Of a stretch of DNA of 64,000 bases, positions 17,810-24,971 are shown piece after piece. Within the stretch, counting starts at the first letter, position 1. Each line of letters starts with the position of its first letter. This stretch comes from Candidatus Tectomicrobia bacterium (GTDB lineage: Bacteria; UBA8248). The notes under the pieces were generated by a model, which was not told the origin of the DNA, searched no databases, and worked only from the letters and a program-made list of their open reading frames with translations. The translations under genes were made by a program, and so were the position numbers. Location of the stretch: NCBI GenBank assembly GCA_016192135.1, contig JACPUR010000038.1:124001-188000 (forward strand). Reading direction: 5' to 3'.

Positions 17810-18640
17810 ATGTCCTGCCCGTGCGAAACGCTCTCCCCGCCCCCGAGATCCAAAAGCAGCCATTCGCTCCTTCAGGAGATCGTCGACCTCGCCACCATCC
17901 TGCTCGGCGCCCGCTACGGCGCTCTCGGCTTGCTGAACGCCAGGCGCACGGCCTTCATCCGCTTCATCGCCGCCGGGGGCGGCGGCGAGGAGGAAATCAT
18001 GGCCGCGATCCCGGAGGGATGGGAGCTGCTGGAGGACCTCATCCGCGACCCGCGGCCCCTGCGCGTCCGCGTGCCGGAGTCCGAGACGGAGGAACCGGTG
18101 CTGGCCTTCCTGGGCGTGCCGCTCGTCTCCGGCCGGAAGGTGTGGGGCAACTTCTATTTCGCGGAGAAAGAAGAGGGGGAGTTCCGCCCGACGGACACGC
18201 GCCTGGCCGAGTGCTTCGGCCGGCTCGCGATCGACCTCCTCGAAGGCTCGAAGACGAGCGAGGAGACGCGCCTGTGCCTCACCCGCTACCGGAGCGTGCT
18301 GGACCCCGAGGGCGGCGCCATGAGCATCACCGACCCGGCGCGGGAGATCATCTTCTGGAACGAGGGGGCGCGCCGCCTCTTCGGCTACGCCGAAAAGGAG
18401 GCCCTCGGGCGCGTCTTCCTGGACCTCCTCGGCGTGCCCGAGGAGCGCAGGCGCTGGATGCGGGGCCTCGAGCCCGAGGCCCTGCGCGTGCTGCTGAAGG
18501 GCGGCGTGGCCCAGCGGGACTGCCTGCGCCTCCACAAGAGCGGGCGGAAAATACCGATCCGCATGACCCTCACCCCCGTCTGCCACACGGTGGCGGGCAT
18601 CGTCGCCATCACCCTCATCGGCCGCTACAAGCGGATCTGA
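17810..18640 (+). CDS. GAF-PAS protein, array member 10 (His lost)
   Basis: 276 residues, last of the array. GAF: LLQEIVDLATILLGARYGALGLL, then a shortened proximal loop ETEEPVLAFLGVP with Glu at the aligned ligand position; the Tyr is kept (GNFYFAEK). The PAS domain is about 160-272 (MSITDPAREIIFWNEGARRLFGY), ending VAGIVAITLIGRYKRI as in member 9. ATG 17810 (MSCPCETL) follows GGAG at 6 nt; an ATG at 17696 would add 38 residues with no homology to the other members. A TATACT box at 17727 lies in the AT-rich leader. Confidence 0.86.
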   Translation: MSCPCETLSPPPRSKSSHSLLQEIVDLATILLGARYGALGLLNARRTAFIRFIAAGGGGEEEIMAAIPEGWELLEDLIRDPRPLRVRVPESETEEPVLAFLGVPLVSGRKVWGNFYFAEKEEGEFRPTDTRLAECFGRLAIDLLEGSKTSEETRLCLTRYRSVLDPEGGAMSITDPAREIIFWNEGARRLFGYAEKEALGRVFLDLLGVPEERRRWMRGLEPEALRVLLKGGVAQRDCLRLHKSGRKIPIRMTLTPVCHTVAGIVAITLIGRYKRI

Positions 18641-18719
18641 CGCCCCAAGCCAAGAGAACGCCCCCCGGCCCTCCCGGTCAGGCGCCGGGAGAAGCGGGGG
18701 CAATGATCTGGTCGTGAAA

Positions 18720-18747
18720 CCCTCTCCCAGAGGGAGAGAGAGACGGG
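18720..18747. repeat. CCCTCTCCC/GGGAGAGGG hairpin copy
   Basis: CCCTCTCCCAGAGGGAGAGA, a short member of the same hairpin family as 14092-14245. Just upstream, CTCCCGG (18671-18677) pairs with CCGGGAG (18685-18691) and could end the array transcript, but there is no T tract. Confidence 0.6.
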
Positions 18748-18819
18748 CGTTGCGCTCTGCCCTCCCTGTGCCGGATGCCTAAATGACGTTCTTGACTTCC
18801 ACGCCCTTGCCCCCCACGC

Positions 18820-19152
18820 CTAGTCGAGCCCCCGGCCCCGGCGGCCGTCGGACTCGTCTTCCTCCTCCAACTCGCCTTCCTCGCCGCCCGGGATGAGGGC
18901 CAGCTTCGGCCCCTCCGGGGTCTCGGACACGTCGAGCGTCATGCCCGCGAGCTGGATGGCGACCTCCTGATCGAGCACGGCCACCGTGCGCTCGCCGTGC
19001 TGGTAGGTGGTGTCGCCGGGGCCCGGCCGGTCGATCTGGATCGAGACGGCTTGGTTCTCCAGGACGAACCGCGCGCCCATCTCCTCGGGGGCCTGCGCCT
19101 CGGAGAGCTTTTCCGAAAGATACGCGGCGGCCGATTCGGTGACGGTGAACAT
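18820..19152 (-). CDS. Cysteine-free HesB/IscA-like protein
   Basis: 110 residues. The opening MFTVTESAAAYLSEKL and the core VAVLDQEVAIQLAGMTLDVSETPEGPKLALIPG follow the A-type Fe-S carrier pattern (LT..A...L, then VDP.S...L.G..LDY), but none of the three cluster-binding cysteines is present; the protein has no Cys at all. The C-terminus is a 20-residue Glu/Asp-rich tail (EEGELEEEDESDGRRG). An Fe-S carrier role is therefore unlikely and the function is unknown. ATG 19152 follows GGGAGG. Convergent with the GAF-PAS array; divergent from the peroxiredoxin gene. Confidence 0.6.
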   Translation of the reverse strand: MFTVTESAAAYLSEKLSEAQAPEEMGARFVLENQAVSIQIDRPGPGDTTYQHGERTVAVLDQEVAIQLAGMTLDVSETPEGPKLALIPGGEEGELEEEDESDGRRGRGLD

Positions 19153-19412
19153 GGGAACCTCCCTGCGGGGCCGGAAGCGCGCGTGCGGGCGCGCTTTCCG
19201 AAAATTTCGCGAAGATGAGGGGGATTGGGCGGCAATAAAGGGAAGCGGCCCATCTCGGGCCAACACGGCGCCACTACTCAACCTAGGCGCCGGGGGCTTT
19301 GCTGTCTAGACTTTTGGGCGGGAACTTTTATACTGCCACGCATCCGCGGCACGAGCACCCGTTTATGCGCTCCAGCTCAAGTGATGGCTTGAACTAAATG
19401 GAGAATCCGCCG

Positions 19413-19979
19413 ATGGCCCGCAGCGACGACATCATGCACGTTCCCCCCGGCCTCCCCATCCCCGTGGACGACGGCGCCTGCCGGCACGTACCGGGAATGT
19501 CCCTCCCTTCCCTCTATCTCCCCACGACCGGGGGCCGCGCCGTGAACCTCGCCGAGATGCCCGGCCGCACCGTCGTCTACGTCTATCCGCGCACCGGGCA
19601 CCCGGACCGCGAGCCCCCCACGGGCTGGGACGAGATCCCCGGCGCGCGCGGCTGCACCCCCCAGTCGTGCGCCTTCCGCGACCATTACCAGGAGCTCAGG
19701 GAGCTGAACGCCGCCCTCTTCGGCCTCTCCACCCAGGACACCCTCTACCAGCGCGAGGCCGCCCGGCGCCTCCGCCTCCCCTTCGAGCTGCTGAGCGACA
19801 AGATGCTCGCCTTCCAGCGCGCGCTGAGGCTGCCCACCTTCGAGATCGAGGGCATGATCCTCTTGAAGCGCGCCACCCTCATCGCCCGGGAGGGCTGGAT
19901 CGAGAAGGTCTTCTACCCCGTCTTCCCCCCCGACCGGAACGCCGAGGACGTCATCTCCTGGCTGAAGCCGAACCCGTAG
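19413..19979 (+). CDS. Peroxiredoxin, PrxQ/BCP type
   Basis: Thiol peroxidase that reduces H2O2 and organic peroxides. The 188 residues contain GCTPQSCAFRDHYQEL, where the peroxidatic Cys is followed four residues later by the resolving Cys, the atypical 2-Cys PrxQ arrangement (compare GCTKQACAFRD). Downstream come FGLSTQD, LPFELLSDKML and LKRATLIAREGWIEKVFYPVFPP. ATG 19413 is preferred (GGAGAA 7 nt upstream) over ATG 19398. The C-terminal region is slightly longer than in BCP. A single-gene unit; the region before it (19153-19412) has no other gene. Confidence 0.85.
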   Translation: MARSDDIMHVPPGLPIPVDDGACRHVPGMSLPSLYLPTTGGRAVNLAEMPGRTVVYVYPRTGHPDREPPTGWDEIPGARGCTPQSCAFRDHYQELRELNAALFGLSTQDTLYQREAARRLRLPFELLSDKMLAFQRALRLPTFEIEGMILLKRATLIAREGWIEKVFYPVFPPDRNAEDVISWLKPNP

Positions 19980-20026
19980 GGGAAAAATATAGGGACGCCC
20001 CGTCGCCCCCCGAAAAACGCAAAAGA

Positions 20027-20134
20027 TGTCATTCTGAGAGGAACGAAGTGAAGCGAAGAATATCGGTTTGGAAAGCAACGCCGATATCCTTCGCGGAGCC
20101 TGTCCTGAGCGCAAGCGCAGAGCTCAGGATGGCA
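20027..20134. repeat. Dispersed GTCATTCCGAGCG palindromic repeat, copy 2
   Basis: GTCATTCTGAGAGGAACGAA to GAGCTCAGGATGGCAC, the same organisation as 9609-9708 including the CTTCGCGGAGCCTGTCCTGA core. First element of the repeat-filled gap 19980-20502, which has no gene. Confidence 0.75.
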
Positions 20135-20187
20135 CCAATCTGCGAGACGCCGCCGCCGATTTCGGCATGAAGGCGAATTCCCAAACC

Positions 20188-20250
20188 CGTAGGGGCGAGG
20201 CACCCGGCTTCGTCGAAGGCCACGCCGGAGGCAGCTGCCTCGCCCCTACG
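20188..20250. repeat. TAGGGGC-family double element
   Basis: CGTAGGGGCGAGGC at one end and GCCTCGCCCCTACG at the other, an inverted repeat enclosing about 35 bp of unrelated sequence. Confidence 0.75.
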
Positions 20251-20301
20251 AATGGAAACCGGCCTCACCCCTGCGGATGGCGCCCGATGCCGCGGCCACT
20301 C

Positions 20302-20422
20302 CCTCCCCCTCCGGGGGAGGGCCGGGGCGGGGGAGGCGCCTCCCCGGCATTCCCTCACCCCAGCCCTCTCCCAGAGGGAGAGGGGGAAAAATGCAGGGGC
20401 GGTTCGCGAACCGCCCCTACGG
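20302..20422. repeat. CCCTCTCCC-type hairpins followed by a TAGGGGC palindrome
   Basis: CCTCCCCCTCCGGGGGAGGG and CAGCCCTCTCCCAGAGGGAG form two hairpins. CAGGGGCGGTTCGCGAACCG with CCCCTACGG (20394-20422) is a perfect TAGGGGC-type palindrome. The two families abut here, as they do at 25806-25941. Confidence 0.75.
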
Positions 20423-20502
20423 AATGGTCACCGGCGCGGGGCCTGTGTAGGGCGTCACATGCAACGCCCCTGCGGGATGCGCCAACGGTGGGGGGGCGCC
20501 CC

Positions 20503-21231
20503 CTACCCCACCCGCTTCCCCTCGATGCCCCAGGCCGTGTCCTTGGCCGTGATGAAGACGTAGTCCTCGCCCCCGAGGATTTTGGCCGAGTGCACCGCGT
20601 CCGCCGGGATGTGGATGATGTCCCCCGGCCCGCACTCGCGCGCGTCCCCCTCCACGTCCATCCGGCAGCGGCCCTGCATCACGTAGACGAACTGCTCGTT
20701 CGGGTGGGTGTGGGGCTCCGCCCCCGTGCCCTTGGGCATCATGATCTTGCCGAAGATGATGCGCTCCCCCGTCACCCAGGCCCCCCGCGCCGAGGAGTAG
20801 GACTCCCCGGCCATCCCCTCCCGCATCTCGGCGGTGCGGTAGAAGTACTTGGCCTTCTTCGCCCGCCCGGCCGGGGGCGCCTCCGACACCTTCTTGCCCT
20901 GGATGCCGTGCGAGGTGTCCTTCGCCACGATGAAGACGTACTCCTCCGGCCCGATGGTGGAGGAGTGGACCGCGTTGGGCGGCCGGTAGGCGATGTCGCC
21001 CGGGCTCACCACCCACTCCTCCCCCTCGATGTTCATCCGGCTCGAGCCGCGCACGCAGTAGCCGAACTGCTCGTTCGGGTGGCTGTGCGCGTCGGCGTGC
21101 GTGCCGGCCGGCATGTGGATCTCGCCGAAGATGATCTTCTGGCCCGTCACCCAGGCCCCCTCGGCCGAGGAGTAGCCCCGCCCGGCCAGGTTCTTCTCCA
21201 TCTCCTTGGGGCTGAAGTAGTGCTGAACCAT
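20503..21231 (-). CDS. Bicupin protein (two tandem cupin_2 domains)
   Basis: 242 residues made of an internal duplication: residues 1-118 and 130-242 align throughout (YSSAEGAWVTGQKIIFGEIHMP versus YSSARGAWVTGERIIFGKIMMP). Each half has a cupin metal site: AHSHPNEQF with H49, H51, E54 and NAVHS with H89 in the first; PHTHPNEQF and DAVHS in the second. Each ends in EEYVFIVAKDTSHGIQGK or EDYVFITAKDTAWGIEGK. Bicupins include dioxygenases, isomerases and decarboxylases; the substrate cannot be named. ATG 21231 follows GAGG. Flanked by repeats on one side and by the AT-rich island on the other. Confidence 0.8.
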   Translation of the reverse strand: MVQHYFSPKEMEKNLAGRGYSSAEGAWVTGQKIIFGEIHMPAGTHADAHSHPNEQFGYCVRGSSRMNIEGEEWVVSPGDIAYRPPNAVHSSTIGPEEYVFIVAKDTSHGIQGKKVSEAPPAGRAKKAKYFYRTAEMREGMAGESYSSARGAWVTGERIIFGKIMMPKGTGAEPHTHPNEQFVYVMQGRCRMDVEGDARECGPGDIIHIPADAVHSAKILGGEDYVFITAKDTAWGIEGKRVG

Positions 21232-21333
21232 GCGTGAGTCCTCGCTGAATGGGTGAAAAAGTCAGGTCAAGTGATAAAAGGATAGCATCGGGAGAGGGAT
21301 GAGGCGATCCAGAAGAAATGCCACGTAATAATT

Positions 21334-22155
21334 TTACGCAACTTTCGACAAATCAGACGCTTTGATCAAGGCAACAGGAATCGGATGCTTTGCGGATTGC
21401 ATTGGAGTAATGCGCGACTCTAGTGAGTTGGTGTCATAACCTTCGGGCAAGAGAACAGTCATTGAAATGTATGAGAGGAGACGGGATACGAATTCTCGCT
21501 GAGGATGCTCGGGATTGTTTTCCAAGTTGTAGTAGGCTGTCTCAACGCCATTGAATACGTATTTCACTCGAAACGCCATTTCTTCCAGAGCCAGATCAAC
21601 AAACCAGGCGAAGAAACAAATCTTTCCTGCCCCGTCAAAAATATGGAAATAGCCGCCACCCATCTTCAATAGTGCCTGAACATTAGCATCGTCCTTGTCA
21701 GACAAACGCATTCCCTTGAACGTAAAATACTTAAGTATTTTTGCGATGGTGTCGGCGTTTTCCTGTGTTGCAACACTTTCACCAGTTGCTTTCTTGGGCG
21801 ACGCTTCAAGTGCTTTTTCTTGTTCTTTAGGTGTCGCTGGTGCCTGCAACAACTCTCTGAAGCCTCGTGCGGCATCTAAAGTTAAAGTCCCCCCAAACAT
21901 ACTATCCACTTGACGTTGAATGGAGGCAGATCTTTCCCTGATTTCTGCAAGTGCATCTGTGGCATTGGATTGCAGTTCGATCCCTTTGGCGAAGAAATAG
22001 ATAGCCCCTACAAATGCAAGGATTGAAATGCCCAGTGATACAATCGAAAGAGCGTCTGACGCATTGGCCCCTCGCGATAACCAGAGCATAAAAATGATAA
22101 GGGTCAATATCCCGCATAGAACCCATGGCAACATTCTCGATTCAAGGATTCTCAT
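21334..22155 (-). CDS. Hypothetical membrane protein in an AT-rich, foreign-looking island
   Basis: 273 residues. Two hydrophobic helices at about 8-27 and 37-58 (WVLCGILTLIIFMLWL, ISILAFVGAIYFFAKGIEL), then a soluble domain: a coiled-coil-like stretch (NATDALAEIRERSASIQRQVDSMF), a charged linker and a 150-residue C-terminal domain (KMGGGYFHIFDGAGKICFFAWFVDLALEEM). Base composition and codon use differ sharply from every neighbour: many A/T-ending codons and an overall G+C near 45 percent by eye, against about two thirds around it, from roughly 21240 to 22175. Horizontal acquisition is the likely reason. I do not recognise the family. The start at 22155 is uncertain; ATG 22134 is an alternative. 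Confidence 0.7.
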   Translation of the reverse strand: MRILESRMLPWVLCGILTLIIFMLWLSRGANASDALSIVSLGISILAFVGAIYFFAKGIELQSNATDALAEIRERSASIQRQVDSMFGGTLTLDAARGFRELLQAPATPKEQEKALEASPKKATGESVATQENADTIAKILKYFTFKGMRLSDKDDANVQALLKMGGGYFHIFDGAGKICFFAWFVDLALEEMAFRVKYVFNGVETAYYNLENNPEHPQREFVSRLLSYISMTVLLPEGYDTNSLESRITPMQSAKHPIPVALIKASDLSKVA

Positions 22156-22206
22156 TGCTTCCGTCCGAAATTGGGCTAAGCCTGGGCAGCGGCACCCCTC
22201 GCCGGG

Positions 22207-22542
22207 TCAGGCGGCATGGAGCAGCCGCCCCTCGCGCAGGATGGTGCCCGGCAGGGACGCCTTCAGATGGCGCCTCTCGTCGAACCATTTCCGGGTGCAG
22301 ACGAGCACGTCCGCCGCGGTGCCCGTGCCGCGCAGGGCGGTGTAGGCCAGGCGGCTCTCCCGCCGCTCGGGCGGGGCGTCGTCGGGCACGACGAGGAGGA
22401 GGTCGTAGTCGCTGTCGGGCCCCTCCTCCCCCCGGGCCTTGGAGCCGAAGAGGTAGATGCGCTCGGGCCGGTAGGCCTCGGCGAGGCGGCGGACGGCCTC
22501 GGCCAGCTTCGGGTCCTGGGCCAGGATGCTGTCTTCGGCCAT
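22207..22542 (-). CDS. MNT-type nucleotidyltransferase (antitoxin-like), orphan
   Basis: 111 residues with the minimal nucleotidyltransferase signature IYLFGSKARGEEGPDSDYDL (GSxxRG and SDxDL, the two catalytic Asp) and LLVVPDD. Such proteins usually pair with a HEPN toxin (MntA/HepT type), and MntA can AMPylate the toxin. No HEPN gene lies next to it: upstream is repeat DNA and downstream, 51 bp on, is the AT-rich membrane gene. G+C is like the host genome. ATG 22542 is chosen at the first Met before the conserved region. Either a solitary domain or half of a broken module. Confidence 0.78.
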   Translation of the reverse strand: MAEDSILAQDPKLAEAVRRLAEAYRPERIYLFGSKARGEEGPDSDYDLLLVVPDDAPPERRESRLAYTALRGTGTAADVLVCTRKWFDERRHLKASLPGTILREGRLLHAA

Positions 22543-22636
22543 GCCGCCGCCTCCGCGCCCGGTGGGGAAATTCAGGATGATTCTAGACGGCCCCCCGGCT
22601 CCCTGTCGACGGGAGGAAACGGGAGCGGGACGCATC

Positions 22637-22757
22637 TGTAGGGGCGATCCTTGTGATCGCCCCCCGCCGCGACCCGGGCGAACACAGGGGTTCGCCCCTA
22701 CAGGTACGGTCGTGGCCCCCTTGTCCGTAGGGGCGGGTTTGAAACCCGCCCCTACCG
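22637..22757. repeat. Two TAGGGGC-family elements
   Basis: 22637-22703 is a double element (GTAGGGGCGATCC...GGATCGCCCC-like arm, then GGGCGAACACAGGGGTTCGC and CCCTAC). 22726-22757 is a perfect single palindrome with GGGTTT / AAACCC arms. They fill the 245-bp gap 22543-22787; no gene is seen there. Confidence 0.75.
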
Positions 22758-22787
22758 ATGAAACCCGCCGCCGTTCTCTCCCCTCCC

Positions 22788-23858
22788 CTACGGCGTGATC
22801 ATGACCCGCATCACGCCGTCCTCGCGGGCCTTGAACATGCGGACGGCCTCGTGGAAGTCGGCGAGGGGGAAGGTGTGGGTGAGCATCTTCTTGGCGTCCA
22901 CGTGGCCGTCCATGATGAGCCGGATGGCGCGCGGGTAGCAGTTCGGCGATCCCCGGCTGCCGATGAGGGTGATCTCGTCGAGCACGATGCGGTCGGTCGG
23001 GAAGGGCACCTCCTTGCCCCCGTTGATGCCCTCGAGCACCACCCGGCCCCCGCGCCGGGCCAAGGCGACGGCCTGGCGCATGGACTCGGGCGGCCCCGCG
23101 CACTCGATGGCGAGGTCCACCCCCCGGCCTCCGGTGTCGGCCATGACGATCTTCACGGGGTCCTCCTTCGTGATGTCGATCACCACGTCCGCGCCCAGCT
23201 CCCGGGCCAGCGCCAGGCGGTAGCCCCGGCCGGTGACGTAGGTGCGCGACGCCCCGCAGGCCCGGGCGAGCTGGAGGACGGAGAGGCCCAGGAGCCCCGG
23301 GCCCAGGACGGCCACCCGGTCGGCGGGCTCGAGCCGCCCCCGGTCGAGGGCGTGCAGCGCGATGACCACCTGGTTGGTGATGACGGCCTGCTCCCAGGTC
23401 ATCGCGTCCGGCATCTTGTGGAGCTGGATGGGGGGCGCGGCGCCGTACTCGCTGAAGGCGCCGTCCGCGGTGTGGCCGAGGAGCTTGTAGCCGCCCCCCT
23501 TCCTCCCGGTCTCGAGGCAGAGGTGGTAGCTGCCCTGGCGGCAGTTCTGGCAGCGGCCGCAGCCGATGGTGGGCTCCATGATGACGCGGTCGCCGGGCTT
23601 GAGATCCGTCTTGCAGGCGCTCCCCACGGCGGCGACGGTGCCGCACCACTCGTGGCCCTGGATGAAGGGGTAGTAGGGGGGCCACATGGGGGCCATGTGG
23701 CCGTCCAGGATGTGGAGGTCGGTGCCGCAGACCCCGCAGGCGGCCACCTTCACGAGCACCTGATCGGGTTCGTAGGCGGGGACGGGGATTTCCTCGATCT
23801 TCACGTCGCCGGCGCCGTGGGTGACCGCGGCGCGCATGGTCTTGGGGATGGCGGGCAT
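22788..23858 (-). CDS. Zinc-binding medium-chain alcohol/polyol dehydrogenase
   Basis: NAD(P)-dependent dehydrogenase of the MDR family, 356 residues. Catalytic zinc ligands are in VAACGVCGTDLH (Cys) and GHEWCG (His-Glu). The structural zinc lobe has four Cys in CGRCQNCRQGSYHLC. The Rossmann glycine motif is VAVLGPGLLGLSVLQLA. Overall it resembles threonine/sorbitol/2,3-butanediol dehydrogenases (TDH branch); the substrate cannot be named. ATG 23858 follows GGAGGAG. Single gene between two repeat-filled gaps. Confidence 0.88.
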   Translation of the reverse strand: MPAIPKTMRAAVTHGAGDVKIEEIPVPAYEPDQVLVKVAACGVCGTDLHILDGHMAPMWPPYYPFIQGHEWCGTVAAVGSACKTDLKPGDRVIMEPTIGCGRCQNCRQGSYHLCLETGRKGGGYKLLGHTADGAFSEYGAAPPIQLHKMPDAMTWEQAVITNQVVIALHALDRGRLEPADRVAVLGPGLLGLSVLQLARACGASRTYVTGRGYRLALARELGADVVIDITKEDPVKIVMADTGGRGVDLAIECAGPPESMRQAVALARRGGRVVLEGINGGKEVPFPTDRIVLDEITLIGSRGSPNCYPRAIRLIMDGHVDAKKMLTHTFPLADFHEAVRMFKAREDGVMRVMITP

Positions 23859-24090
23859 GGGGCGCTCCTCCAGGTGGGGGCCGGGAATGGGCCATCCTCG
23901 CCCAGGCGGGCGGAGGGATCAAGGAGCGGGAAAGGAGGAGAGAGCGCCCGCGCCCGCTTCCCTCCCCCGGCCTCGAATCCGGCCGTGCCATGAAGGTGCG
24001 CGAAAATGGCGTCATTTGCGGTAGCTGGCTTTTCCCGCCCCGGGCCTACATTGGCCTCCGGGGCGGGGTGCGCCCGGCGTCATGAGGTCC

Positions 24091-24150
24091 GTAGGGGCGA
24101 ATCTTGTATTCGCCCCCTGCGCCCGGGCGAACACGAGGTTCGCCCCTACG
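24091..24150. repeat. TAGGGGC-family double element (gap 23859-24324)
   Basis: GTAGGGGCGAATCTTGTATT with CGCCCCC, then CGGGCGAACACGAGGTTCGC and CCCTACGG: two imperfect hairpins. The 466-bp gap holds this element and the 10-bp array at 24181; no gene is seen. Confidence 0.75.
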
Positions 24151-24180
24151 GATTCGGGAGGTGCGGAGGGTTTCCGGTGG

Positions 24181-24264
24181 TTTCAGGGATTTTCAGGCTT
24201 ATTCAGGGATATTCAGGCTTATTCAGGCTTATTCAGGCATTTTTTTACGCGCGCGCGAGGGGGC
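24181..24264. repeat. 10-bp tandem repeat (TTCAGG units) with T-run and CG-run flank, copy 1
   Basis: Six exact 10-bp units with consensus ATTCAGGSWT: TTTCAGGGAT, TTTCAGGCTT, ATTCAGGGAT, ATTCAGGCTT (twice) and ATTCAGGCAT. They are followed by a T-run and ACGCGCGCGCGAGG. The same arrangement appears inverted at 47112-47181. One unit per helical turn puts every TTCAGG on the same DNA face. Confidence 0.85.
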
Positions 24265-24324
24265 AGGGGTGCGGGAGCTTCAACGCGATTCGGCGATGAT
24301 GAACGCGAAAAGCGATCTTCCGGC

Positions 24325-24684
24325 TCAGGCGTGCCAGAGGGGCCGGGGGCCGGCGGCGTGCTCCTCGAGCTTGCGGGCGAGGCGGTGGCGGTCGCCCTCG
24401 GGGATGGCGATCTCGAGGCCGATGCCCCAGGTGCCGCCCCGGGTGGGCTGGACCCAGGCGATGCGGGCGGAGCACTTGTGAAAGGCCTCGCCGGCGACCT
24501 GGAAGCTGAGCTCGATGCGGGCGTCGGGCTGGGGCGGGGCGGGGAGGCCCCGGACGGTGAGGAAGATACCCCCGGCCGAGATGTCCCTGCCCTCGATGGG
24601 GGCGTGCTCCCAGGCGGGGGCCTCGACGTAGACGGGGAGCTGGCGGCGGGGGTGCCTGCGCTTGTCTTCCGGCTCGGCGGCCAT
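24325..24684 (-). CDS. Single-domain PilZ protein
   Basis: 119 residues and a full PilZ domain. RRHPRR (residues 9-14) is the RxxxR arm and DISAGGIFL (34-42) is the DxSxxG motif that together grip c-di-GMP. A second half, RIAWVQPTRGGTWGIGLEI, completes the barrel. It would be a stand-alone c-di-GMP adaptor of the kind that docks on motility or secretion machinery. ATG 24684 with AGAGG upstream. The neighbours are an alcohol dehydrogenase and an alpha/beta hydrolase on either side of repeat DNA, so no partner is suggested. Confidence 0.85.
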   Translation of the reverse strand: MAAEPEDKRRHPRRQLPVYVEAPAWEHAPIEGRDISAGGIFLTVRGLPAPPQPDARIELSFQVAGEAFHKCSARIAWVQPTRGGTWGIGLEIAIPEGDRHRLARKLEEHAAGPRPLWHA

Positions 24685-24838
24685 GGGGTCCTCTGGACCG
24701 GGAAGGGGGGATTATAGACCAAGGGGCCGGGCGGCGGGAGTGGCTGAGGTTACATTTTGTTAACGTCCCGAAGATTCACCGCTTGCCCGGTTCCGCGGGG
24801 GCGGGTTTCGGACCCGCGCCTATAGGCGTGAGGCGGGC

Positions 24839-24900
24839 CGTAGGGGCAGGCCCCAGTGCCTGCCCCTTCTGAGGGGCGGCCACGGGGGGCCGCCCCTACG
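24839..24900. repeat. TAGGGGC-family double palindrome
   Basis: GTAGGGGCAGGCCCC / GTGCCTGCCCC followed by GAGGGGCGGCC / GGCCGCCCCTACG. Same organisation as 9721-9775. It sits just before the hydrolase gene. Confidence 0.75.
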
Positions 24901-24971
24901 ACGGTTTGGCGGGATCATGCTAGATTCGGCCCATCCGGGACTTTTCCAGCCATCCAAGGGAGGGGCCGTCC

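Noticed and set aside
7661-18640. The GAF-PAS genes as broken pieces of one histidine kinase
   Set aside because: Each gene is a full-length repeat of the same two domains with its own start, stop and leader, and no kinase fragment (H-box, N-box, G-box) occurs between them.
22207-24015. One continuous 602-codon minus-strand frame covering the MNT gene and the alcohol dehydrogenase locus
   Set aside because: Only the last 111 codons match a family; the rest reads the alcohol dehydrogenase in the wrong frame plus repeat DNA. The MNT gene is taken to start at 22542.
24181-24264. CRISPR array
   Set aside because: The units are 10-bp direct repeats without spacers, and no cas gene is in the window.
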